Part shown: positions 1 to 7,346 of the stretch, in pieces
Layout: every line of letters begins with the position of its first letter
Position numbering within the stretch: position 1 is the first letter of the stretch
Source of the DNA: Paenibacillus sp. MAEPY2
Lineage (GTDB): Bacteria > Bacillota > Bacilli > Paenibacillales > Paenibacillaceae
Direction of reading: 5' to 3'
DNA: 64,000 nt
NCBI RefSeq assembly: GCF_000499205.1
Contig: NZ_AWUK01000021.1
Span: 157,456 to 221,455, forward strand
Notes under the pieces: generated by a model
The model's input: only the letters and a program-made list of their open reading frames with translations
Database searches by the model: none
Told to the model about the DNA's origin: nothing
Made by a program: the position numbers and the translations under genes

Positions 1-564
1 CTGTCTAATGGCGTCTCAGCCAAATGGTACACACCGGATCAAACGGGTATGCTCACGTTCAAACTGGATGATCGTTACGTTACGATTAGCTCACCGGATC
101 ATAAGCTGACTCAAGCTCAGCTCCAGCAAGTGGCTGTATCTGTGCAAAAGGTACAAGGCAACGATCAGGGCGTTACCGGGTTCGCTGATGTGAAATATAC
201 ACAAGAACAGTCGGCTGCCATCCGCAAAGCATTTGCAAAATTCCAAGGATTTGAGACTGCTTACGCACCACAACATATGATTGCCGGGGATACGTTTAAA
301 AGTGTAGGTGCTGGCGGGGACGGCGTAAATTTTGTTTTTAATCACATGAACGTGACAGTTTCACCCAAAGACTATTCCTTCAGCTATGACGGCAAAAATG
401 TAAAACTGCCCAACGGCGTTACCGCCAAATGGTATACACCGGATCAAACCGATATGCTGACATTCAAACTGGATGATCGTTATGTGACCCTCAGCTCGCC
501 AAAAAACGCATTAACTCACACACAGCTGGAGCAAATGGCGGTATCTGTGCAAAAAGTGAAATAA
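1..564 (+). CDS. Repeat-containing protein of unknown function, 5'-truncated
   Basis: The reading frame is open from base 1 to the TAA at 562-564, so the window holds only the C-terminal 187 residues and the true start lies upstream. Two copies of one unit are visible with a period of 135 codons: the segment at codons 1-52 (LSNGV..AKWYTPDQT.., then LTFKLDDRYVT..SSP) recurs at codons 136-187 and ends the protein. The unit ends with a short amphipathic segment (LEQMAVSVQKV), which loosely resembles the end of DUF4367-type domains; that match is by eye only. No signal peptide or membrane segment can be judged because the N-terminus is missing. The stop is followed by an imperfect inverted repeat (612-624 with 652-666) that may help end transcription. 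Function is not recognised. Confidence 0.75.
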   Translation: MSNGVSAKWYTPDQTGMLTFKLDDRYVTISSPDHKLTQAQLQQVAVSVQKVQGNDQGVTGFADVKYTQEQSAAIRKAFAKFQGFETAYAPQHMIAGDTFKSVGAGGDGVNFVFNHMNVTVSPKDYSFSYDGKNVKLPNGVTAKWYTPDQTDMLTFKLDDRYVTLSSPKNALTHTQLEQMAVSVQKVK

Positions 565-790
565 TTTCGAATTTAAAATTAAGGAATCACTTTGAAAATC
601 ATACACCATAACAAACACACATCATTCCGTTCTTCCTGATGAGGGACAGATTTGATGTGTGCTTTGTCCTATTCCAAATGATCGCTATGATTCTAAAAAC
701 AAGGCTTTTGTCCAGATTCATTTCATATTGAATAACGTTATAATGAAGTATACTGCATTTAACAGAAGAAAAGATAAGGAGTAGATCATA

Positions 791-1066
791 ATGGACCAGC
801 GGATCGATCTATCCCCGGAGGAACTGCAGCAACTTGCGGGTGAATTCAACAAGGCCTCGCAAAACGGACATGATATCCTTGCGCAGCTCAAAACGATAAT
901 TGACCAGTCTGAAGGTCAGTGGGAAGGTGAGCGCCAGCGTGAGTTTTTACAACGAATAAATGGTAGCATAACGTCTATGAGCCATTATTTGCGTGGATTG
1001 CAGGAGACAAGCAATAGTCTTCAGCAGACGGCGACCCGTTTTCGTGAAGTAGATCAGTCCCGATAA
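791..1066 (+). CDS. WXG100 family protein (EsxA-like type VII secretion substrate)
   Basis: A 91-residue, almost fully helical protein with the WXG signature at W44-E45-G46, in the turn between two predicted helices. This is the size and shape of EsxA/YukE proteins, which are exported as helical-hairpin dimers by the Firmicute type VII (Yuk/Ess) secretion system. The ATG is preceded by an AAGGAG site at a good distance, and a TATAAT hexamer lies at 739-744, although no convincing -35 box is seen. Neighbours on the other strand (a DUF4176 protein and a WXG100-like fusion) fit a type VII accessory locus, but no EssC/YukB motor gene is in the window. The family call is firm; the claim that it is secreted is inference. 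Confidence 0.88.
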   Translation: MDQRIDLSPEELQQLAGEFNKASQNGHDILAQLKTIIDQSEGQWEGERQREFLQRINGSITSMSHYLRGLQETSNSLQQTATRFREVDQSR

Positions 1067-1095
1067 AGCAAAACACATGTCACATCACATTGCAT

Positions 1096-1155
1096 CAAAA
1101 AAACCATGTACCCGAAGATGATGATTTATCATTCTTTCAAGGCCATGGCTTTTTG
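1096..1155. terminator. Probable bidirectional terminator
   Basis: Between the convergent genes ending at 1066 and 1162 there is a long imperfect hairpin: AAAACCATG at the left pairs with CATGGCTTTT at the right, with an inner GATGAT/ATCATT stem. It is flanked by A-runs on the left and T-runs on the right, so it could act in both directions. Confidence 0.5.
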
Positions 1156-1161
1156 AGATTT

Positions 1162-1431
1162 CTATGATTCACTCAAACTTACAGCAAACGCCTCTTCTTC
1201 CTCATCGGCATAACCCCTGAAAATGATCTTTTCGATATCTTCATGATTAAATACATACGTATAATCCGCATTGATATACCCTTCCGGATACAAACAGCCA
1301 ATATAATCGAACTGACGTGGTGTTTCCGTCATCAACATTTGCTTGCGTCCATAGATGATTAGCTTTTTGGTGCCTTCTTTTAAAAGGATGACGGAGCCAT
1401 TGGGCAGTAAAGTGGATGTTTCTTTTTCCAT
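1162..1431 (-). CDS. DUF4176 family protein
   Basis: About 89 residues. The pattern LLPNGSVILLKEGTKKLIIYGR, then FDYIGCLYPEG and FNHEDI, is characteristic of DUF4176 proteins, small beta-rich proteins often found beside type VII secretion genes in Firmicutes. Their biochemical role is not established; an adaptor or immunity role is only a guess. An ATG lies one base after the AAAGGAG box, too close to use; the second ATG, three codons further in, has a 10-base spacing and is chosen here. It is the last gene of a minus-strand run 3995 to 1162 that also encodes a membrane protein and a WXG100-like fusion, and it ends just before a bidirectional hairpin. The C-terminus is acidic (DEEEE). Confidence 0.75.
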   Translation of the reverse strand: MEKETSTLLPNGSVILLKEGTKKLIIYGRKQMLMTETPRQFDYIGCLYPEGYINADYTYVFNHEDIEKIIFRGYADEEEEAFAVSLSES

Positions 1432-1449
1432 AGTGATCATGCTCCTTTA

Positions 1450-2184
1450 TCATTTTATGTTTTTATTGGCATGAACTTCATTAGACTTGTTCAACACCCG
1501 GCGAAGCCAGTAATATCGGTGTACATCCATAATAAAGTGAAATACGACAAAAGCCAGCATAATGTACACACACATGAGCACAACAGCTACGGTCTGCTGC
1601 GTAATAAAAGCCAGTGAAATGTTGGCCAGAAGATATCCAGCTCCCGTTAACATCGTTAACATAGCGACTGGCATTCTGGAGCCCATTTCCCCTTTTTTTC
1701 GGTGAGGGGACTGTCGCAGTTTACGCAAATGAAACTTCGCATACTGATATAAGGCAAATCCATATAAGACAAACGATCCAATGGCGTACCACGGCGTTGT
1801 GAAGCCCAACATGCCGTATGCGAACTTTTGCACAATAATCATAAAGCCCAAAGAACAGACGATCCCAAACACACCCCGAAACAGGACATAATTCAGCTGC
1901 AACTTTCGTGGTGTTACGATCAAGGCGACGGCCCACACATTCATCACCACCAGCAGCGGCAGGAGAATATAAGCGTATACGGGTTGGAACGGAACACTGA
2001 ACACGGGAATCAACAGAAATATGTTAAGAAAGAAAAGTACCAGCGTACCCGCACTGAACCGAATGCCCTCTACCGCATATACAGCCAGATAGTTTTCGAA
2101 CGTCTCCCGGTGATAGGACGTTCCTTCGTACATTGCAGAAACCGTGGTACCGGTCGTTGAATTTTTACGTTTTTTGCTTGCCAT
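1450..2184 (-). CDS. Polytopic membrane protein in a type VII secretion cassette
   Basis: A 244-residue protein with a basic, Ser/Thr-rich cytoplasmic start (MASKKRKNSTTG) and about six or seven hydrophobic segments (roughly residues 45-65, 70-88, 100-118, 125-145, 170-190 and 200-220). I do not recognise a named family. Its ATG directly follows the TAA of the upstream WXG100-like fusion gene (TAAATG), so translation is probably coupled and the two products are likely needed together. The next gene, encoding a DUF4176 protein, follows about 20 bases later. A plausible role is a membrane partner or immunity protein for the upstream effector-like protein; this is inferred from gene order only. 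Confidence 0.7.
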   Translation of the reverse strand: MASKKRKNSTTGTTVSAMYEGTSYHRETFENYLAVYAVEGIRFSAGTLVLFFLNIFLLIPVFSVPFQPVYAYILLPLLVVMNVWAVALIVTPRKLQLNYVLFRGVFGIVCSLGFMIIVQKFAYGMLGFTTPWYAIGSFVLYGFALYQYAKFHLRKLRQSPHRKKGEMGSRMPVAMLTMLTGAGYLLANISLAFITQQTVAVVLMCVYIMLAFVVFHFIMDVHRYYWLRRVLNKSNEVHANKNIK

Positions 2185-3147
2185 TTATTTAAACCACCCC
2201 GCTACTGTAGACCAGGCTTTCTTCGCACCATGCTTAACGACATCCTTCACAGAATCATCCTTCCCATCGCCGTCCAGATCCATATTCATCGTTACCCCTT
2301 CCGCAAGATAAGTCAGGCCTACGGATACGCCCAAACCAACTGCGCCTACTGCCAACACAGGTGCTGCAGCAGGCAGAATAGCCGCTGTCAGGAGTGTTGC
2401 GCCAACGGTTGTTGCGCCGCCGACAACAACATTACCGATGATATCTCCAGCAATTTTGTCACTAGTCGCATTATGGCTAATGTTCTCCTGGGTATCTGTG
2501 AAGACATCAATGCCAACACTTGCCCATCCCAACTTGTCCGTTAATGCAGACTTGACCGCATAACCCGGCTTGACCATAGAGGCTATTTCCTTAATCTGCG
2601 GGGTAGCGGTTCCATTGGTAAGTTTGGCTTCAATGTCACGGACATAGTGAATTTTGTAGTCTCTGGGTCTTCCGTTCACAATCTTGTTATCTTTGACCGA
2701 GTCGTAGCTTTCACGAACCAAAATACGTGGCGTATTCCGGTCCAGCTGCGGCTTGACCATAAATCCGTTTTTTACGCGATATCCCAACCGTGCAACAGCC
2801 GCAGCTCCTGTCAGTGTTCCTACCGTGCTTCCCGGTCCATCGAATGGAGCGAATGGATTAATTCCGGTCAGCCCAAATGTACCACCTGACTGATCCTCTT
2901 GTTCCATTCGCTCACGGGTGGTTTTCACAAATGCCGCCAGTTGCTGCATATTCTCTCCAGCGTTCTGAAACCGCTGCTGGTGTGTCTGGTATAACCCAAT
3001 GATGGTTTGACGATTCCCAGACTGCCAGGCTGCACCCTGAATGGAACGTTGCAGAGCGCCATCTACCTGCTGCAGTTGTGCGGTAACCTGTTCAATCTGC
3101 TGTGCGAGGGAGTTCAGGTACTCCGCTTTCATGATAATTTTGGTCAA
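2185..3147 (-). CDS. WXG100-like N-terminus fused to hydrophobic C-terminal domain; putative type VII effector
   Basis: 320 residues. Residues 1-95 form a helical hairpin with W41-Q-S-G44 in the turn, like WXG100/LXG export domains. A Gly/Pro linker (about 95-115) follows, then a mixed region, then a long Ala/Gly/Val-rich hydrophobic stretch (about 232-284) and an aspartate-rich loop near residues 289-297 (DLDGDGKDD) that resembles a calcium-binding EF-hand or dockerin loop. The very C-terminus is short and basic. The TTG start is supported by AAGGAGG eight bases upstream. This layout recalls polymorphic toxins whose N-terminus directs type VII export and whose C-terminus acts on membranes, but no known toxin domain is recognised. 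Its stop abuts the start of a membrane-protein gene. Confidence 0.72.
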   Translation of the reverse strand: MTKIIMKAEYLNSLAQQIEQVTAQLQQVDGALQRSIQGAAWQSGNRQTIIGLYQTHQQRFQNAGENMQQLAAFVKTTRERMEQEDQSGGTFGLTGINPFAPFDGPGSTVGTLTGAAAVARLGYRVKNGFMVKPQLDRNTPRILVRESYDSVKDNKIVNGRPRDYKIHYVRDIEAKLTNGTATPQIKEIASMVKPGYAVKSALTDKLGWASVGIDVFTDTQENISHNATSDKIAGDIIGNVVVGGATTVGATLLTAAILPAAAPVLAVGAVGLGVSVGLTYLAEGVTMNMDLDGDGKDDSVKDVVKHGAKKAWSTVAGWFK

Positions 3148-3188
3148 CTGGACTTCCTCCTTCGACTTAAGAAGATGCTTCCACCTGT

Positions 3189-3995
3189 TTAAACCGCAGG
3201 CAACATAGATAATGAACGTGTCGTTAGCAAAAACAGACTCTGCACCAACTCTTCTTCGGTCACCTTGAATGCGGTCAGATCTGTATCGTTACCTTCTAGG
3301 AATAACCAATTGCCATCGGTACTGCCCAGAAAATAAATGGTTTGCGACTTACCCTCCGTGCCACGAGTGTACACGTCAAATTGCCCCCTTCTCCGGATCG
3401 TCGAAAAAGCATGGGATAGCTCGTTGATCAACGATTCATTGAGATGATGGTCCTGCTGTAGAATCGATTGCATGGTCTCGAAGTCCGATCCAATCGGTAA
3501 CGCGGATAGCTGCTGCAACGTTTCTGCCTGAATGGGTGTGCGCATCATTTCCTCTGCCGTATCGGGCAACTCGATCCGGTTTCCCATGAGTTGGAACAGA
3601 TCCTGCAATTCTTCGAAAGAAGACAGTAACGCCTGATCCCGTGTGGGTGTCCATACCCATTCAACAATTTGCATGCCTGACAAAAAACCATAAATCACGG
3701 ACGATTCACCATCCGCAATATGCAGATCAAGTCGGGTAACTGCACTACTGAGCTTACACCCCATCAGCAGGTTATGTACTTGCGGATCTATAGTGACTTG
3801 TCCACCTTCTACTTCAATGACACTATCTTTAACCAGACGGTTAACAACTTGTTTATACATGCACTCCGCCTGCTTACCCTCCAATGGGGGATCATTCAGA
3901 TCTCTGATAAGCTGGTCAGCTTCGGGAATATTCATCAGTTGAAACAGAAACAAGGCCTCTCGGCCGGAACATTCAAACGATGTATATGAAGGCAA
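3189..3995 (-). CDS. Uncharacterised protein, possible EspG-like secretion chaperone
   Basis: 268 residues, soluble, acidic, with no signal peptide or membrane segment. The N-terminal part (FLFQLMNIPEADQLIRDL, then a helical MYKQVVNRLVKDSVIEVEGG) and the alternating strands that follow (DLHIADGESSVIYGFLSG, IVEWVWT) look like the order seen in ESX-associated EspG-type chaperones, which hold WXG100 partners before export. That resemblance is a visual impression and needs a profile search. A TTG start follows GAGGG at six bases. It is the first gene of the minus-strand run that next encodes the WXG100-like fusion, about 40 bases downstream, which is the position expected for a cognate chaperone. 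Confidence 0.6.
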   Translation of the reverse strand: MPSYTSFECSGREALFLFQLMNIPEADQLIRDLNDPPLEGKQAECMYKQVVNRLVKDSVIEVEGGQVTIDPQVHNLLMGCKLSSAVTRLDLHIADGESSVIYGFLSGMQIVEWVWTPTRDQALLSSFEELQDLFQLMGNRIELPDTAEEMMRTPIQAETLQQLSALPIGSDFETMQSILQQDHHLNESLINELSHAFSTIRRRGQFDVYTRGTEGKSQTIYFLGSTDGNWLFLEGNDTDLTAFKVTEEELVQSLFLLTTRSLSMLPAV

Positions 3996-4194
3996 GACAT
4001 TCCCTCTTTTCCTTAGTATAGGTTAAACATGTTATGGAAAAGGTCTATCATTTTATTGTAAAAGGTTATACAACTGCACTCAATGCGCCCTCGCTCCTGA
4101 TATTGGGGTGATTAACCTGATTATATTTACCCAAAAAATGCATAGAGGCACAGCAAATGACACCGTCCCCCTACTAATTTGTCCACTATAAAAT

Positions 4195-5241
4195 TCACCT
4201 TGCCCAATCGGCTAAACGGATCACTCTCCGATAATTCATATAATCGATCATTTCCTCCCAGTCCAACTCACCAGCATTACCATCACGATAGTATACGGCT
4301 GCAGCGGGCAGAAAACCAACCAACAGTCCCATGCCACCACAGATCATTGCGCCACCGTCGCCCCCTTTGGGTATCATGGTTCCAGATGCATCAACCGTAA
4401 GTTCATACGTATAGGGATCTCCTGCAAACTGGATACCAAAAAAGTTGGGCAGCTCCAGATCATATGGACGCTCATCCTCTTCCAATAGGGAACGGCCCGG
4501 CTCTGCCCATTCATCCACTCTTCCCTCAACCGCTTCGAGGCTCCCAAAATGCTTTAATTTCATCGTGTAGTCAAAGCTGTCTCCCCATGGAAATAATGTG
4601 CGGCAGCCACCTCCATACAGATACTCCCACTCATCTTCAGTTAGTAAACCAAAACCCGATTTTTCTTCTTCCTTGATGAGGTAATCCAGTGTTAAATCTT
4701 CATTGAACGAAAAAATCTGCACTGCCTCACCTTGACGTACCAGACGGAATTCTTGATGCAGTTCATATTGGTTCAGATCGGACAGCTTAAATTTCTCCAA
4801 CTCTTCTGCCAAACAGGCATTCTCCTGCGCTACCGCTTCAGCTTCCGTCACTTCAATCCAGCCAAGGGAATGGTTGCTGCACTCCACTAACATGGGCGCA
4901 ATATGGACTTCTCTCACAGGAGACATCTGGCTACATAAAAAAGAATCCACATTCTCCACACCATACTCACTGACCGTCTCCAGCAAATCCGCGGAAGTCT
5001 CGTCGTTCATCCCATCCTGCCAGCGATTCCACCCGAGTATTACCCGGTCACCAGGCACAAACACAAATTTCTGCTCATCATATGAAAATACACCTGTCTC
5101 GATTCCCTGATCGTATCGTTCAAATGTCTCTAATCCTTTATACTGCATACCTACGGGAAAATGACTAACCAAACCACGCAATAGTTCCTCTTTTTCCTGA
5201 GCAGATAATCCTTTCCATGCCTCCCGATTTAATGCTTCCAC
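4195..5241 (-). CDS. Uncharacterised protein with formylglycine-generating-enzyme-like C-terminal region
   Basis: About 348 residues. The C-terminal half carries LLTEDEWEYLYGGG, then FPWGD, then PNFFGIQF and a final YRRVIRLADW, matching in order the landmarks of the SUMF1/FGE-sulfatase fold (LPTEAEWEYA..., PWG, N.FG, GFRV.R). The RGGSW strand and the catalytic cysteine pair of true formylglycine-generating enzymes are not seen, so it is probably not a sulfatase activator but a non-catalytic member of the fold. The N-terminal half is not recognised. A GTG start is chosen because GGGAG lies five bases upstream; an earlier in-frame GTG sits directly on that box. It probably shares a transcript with the gene ending at 5301. 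Confidence 0.6.
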   Translation of the reverse strand: MEALNREAWKGLSAQEKEELLRGLVSHFPVGMQYKGLETFERYDQGIETGVFSYDEQKFVFVPGDRVILGWNRWQDGMNDETSADLLETVSEYGVENVDSFLCSQMSPVREVHIAPMLVECSNHSLGWIEVTEAEAVAQENACLAEELEKFKLSDLNQYELHQEFRLVRQGEAVQIFSFNEDLTLDYLIKEEEKSGFGLLTEDEWEYLYGGGCRTLFPWGDSFDYTMKLKHFGSLEAVEGRVDEWAEPGRSLLEEDERPYDLELPNFFGIQFAGDPYTYELTVDASGTMIPKGGDGGAMICGGMGLLVGFLPAAAVYYRDGNAGELDWEEMIDYMNYRRVIRLADWAR

Positions 5242-5300
5242 GCACTCTCCCACCTTTCACTTTTGCCCTCAACTACCTTAAAGCCCTCACGGGCATACCC

Positions 5301-6989
5301 TTATTTCCCAGCCGCCTTTAACAGTTCTAATAGCAATTCTTTCCGTCTTCCGTCGGCCTTGCGGGCCAGCGTTGCAAGCTTCTCCACCTTGCCCCAGATC
5401 GGATATAGCGCTCGCTCCACTTCATAAGACTCCAGCTTTTGCAACTGATTCACCAAAGGCTCAAGCTTCTCTTCATTTTCCAGTTCCGGCTGGATCTTGA
5501 GCTTCAGATAATCCGTAGAACGTCGCAAGCAAGCAACTAACGCAGGTATAGAACTAACCGTAACACCATGTGTCTCCGTAAAGGCAACGGTGAACTTATC
5601 CTGTACCAGCTGATGCTCATCATCTACTTGGCCCATATAATATTCAACCAAAGGGAAATACCGCTCATCTGTCAGCCCAAGTCCGAATGTTGCGTAGCTG
5701 CCTGGCATACAGCTTTTCTCACCTTCGGTATCCTCGTAAAATTCGAATTCTTCAATGGCTTCACGTGCATATTCTTCAAGAAGCGGTAACAGCTCTGGAT
5801 ATGATAATGCGTTAGCAAAAAAGCGATGCGTATCCGACTTCGCGAGTCCTTTAATCGGCAGGTATTGCTTTACGCTGGATTTGAGCTTGATCTTATAGCT
5901 TTTTGGAAAGCCCTGCTTCAACAGACGGATGATAAAAGCAATGGCCTGTTCGTAGGCAGCTGCTTCTTCCTTGCGAATGTGGATGGTAATCATCGAGAAC
6001 ACATCGTTCGCGGTGAACTCCACCAGCTCATTTTTCACATGAATATCTTCCTTGGCATAGGTTCCGCTACCTTCCGTCATCATGCGAACCGCACGGCTGC
6101 TGCCCAATTGTTTGGCCAGCTCCAAGAAAGTAAGGCCTTTCGGTTTACTGTAACTAGGCTCATAACGAAGAATCATTACGGCTGCATATAGCAGCAGATC
6201 AATGGGCTGTGCCACGTGCTTCTCATGCTCACTCTGAGCTTCGTCTTCCTCCAAAGAAGCACCTGGCTTAAGTGTATATACATTGGCGCTGTACGCTGAA
6301 GGCTGTACATCAAAGTATTGTGGCAAAAAATAATTCTCCGCCCACGACGTTATCGCACGGATAATATCACCACGATGCTCCGCCAGGGCTTCCTGACGCC
6401 CTTTATTTAACTCCTGAATCCGGTCATATTGCGCTATAGTCCACGCTACGTTCAGTTCAGGAAACAATTTTGGATCAAGCAGATGACGCGTCAGAAAAAA
6501 GGATTCCAACGGCTTTGTTGGATATGAACCTTTCAGCAGCTTTTGGTCTACGTATGTATGAATGCGCTCAAGCAGCTGCTGCCTTTTCCCTTCGTTGTTG
6601 TATTCGAGCATGGTCACTTGAAGTTTTCCTTCTGTCGTGGGGAATTTCCCGCGAAAGGTAAACCGATAGTCGATCAACGCTGTATCCACCAACTTGTCCA
6701 ATTTCTCTTGAACGACTTCTACAAGCTTGGGCTGGATTTCATTTCGCACCTGTTCCTCGGTAAAAGGACCCGTTTTCTTCGATTTGAATCCTTCATCTAA
6801 TCCAAGATCCACACTGTCTACCGTGGTCCGTCCAGGTCTGTAATCCAGCAAAATATCATTAAAGATCCCCATTTGCAGTGTTGTTCGCTTCACAGCCTTT
6901 TCCAGGTCATTCCGCTTCATCTGTTCCTCAAACCATTCATGAATTACCGCAATCATCTCTTCCATTGCCTGATCATAGAGTGTACTCAT
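5301..6989 (-). CDS. Large uncharacterised cytosolic protein
   Basis: 562 residues, soluble, rich in Glu, Lys and Leu, mostly predicted helical, with no signal peptide or transmembrane segment. The N-terminus (MIAVIHEWFEEQMKRND) and the repeated leucine/glutamate helices suggest a helical-repeat scaffold rather than an enzyme; no catalytic motif is visible. It may belong to one of the DUF families common in Bacillaceae and Paenibacillaceae (DUF6138 came to mind, unverified). The next gene downstream starts about 60 bases later on the same strand, so they may be co-transcribed. An ATG start with GGAAGG a little far upstream is used. Function unknown. Confidence 0.6.
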   Translation of the reverse strand: MSTLYDQAMEEMIAVIHEWFEEQMKRNDLEKAVKRTTLQMGIFNDILLDYRPGRTTVDSVDLGLDEGFKSKKTGPFTEEQVRNEIQPKLVEVVQEKLDKLVDTALIDYRFTFRGKFPTTEGKLQVTMLEYNNEGKRQQLLERIHTYVDQKLLKGSYPTKPLESFFLTRHLLDPKLFPELNVAWTIAQYDRIQELNKGRQEALAEHRGDIIRAITSWAENYFLPQYFDVQPSAYSANVYTLKPGASLEEDEAQSEHEKHVAQPIDLLLYAAVMILRYEPSYSKPKGLTFLELAKQLGSSRAVRMMTEGSGTYAKEDIHVKNELVEFTANDVFSMITIHIRKEEAAAYEQAIAFIIRLLKQGFPKSYKIKLKSSVKQYLPIKGLAKSDTHRFFANALSYPELLPLLEEYAREAIEEFEFYEDTEGEKSCMPGSYATFGLGLTDERYFPLVEYYMGQVDDEHQLVQDKFTVAFTETHGVTVSSIPALVACLRRSTDYLKLKIQPELENEEKLEPLVNQLQKLESYEVERALYPIWGKVEKLATLARKADGRRKELLLELLKAAGK

Positions 6990-7236
6990 CCTCTCGACCG
7001 CCTTCCCATTTATCTAATGTCTGCTGATGTCCACTAACGTCTTCTGCCCAAAAAGCTCCTACTAATCTCTGATAACTTCGCATACCATCTATATAAAATA
7101 CGTATATACGTTCGTAGTTCCACCTATTATTTTACTCTCTCAAGCTCACCCGGAACAATAAGTCTTACGCACGGTTGTTCGCTGAAAAAAGAATGATCCT
7201 CTCTCCTGCCCATGTCTGTGCATCCCGCATACCAAG
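6990..7236. other. Intergenic region with a 12-bp palindrome
   Basis: No gene is seen. It holds a perfect palindrome ACGTATATACGT at 7100-7111 within AT-rich sequence, in the position of a promoter or operator for the minus-strand gene starting at 6989. Nothing else is recognised. Confidence 0.35.
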
Positions 7237-7279
7237 ACAAAAACACCGGATTAGGCGATTTCCCGCCCATATCCGGTGT
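7237..7279 (-). terminator. Rho-independent terminator of the solute-binding protein gene
   Basis: ACACCGGAT at 7243-7251 pairs with ATCCGGTGT at 7271-7279, with an inner GGCG/CGCC pair; reading the minus strand, the stem is followed by a T-run (complement of 7238-7243). It lies about 70 bases after the stop of the minus-strand gene at 7347. Confidence 0.85.
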
Positions 7280-7346
7280 ATTCACGAAAATAGTACGATC
7301 CTTTTTATAACTTTAGTATGATTCATCTGGTGAATTATACACGGTA

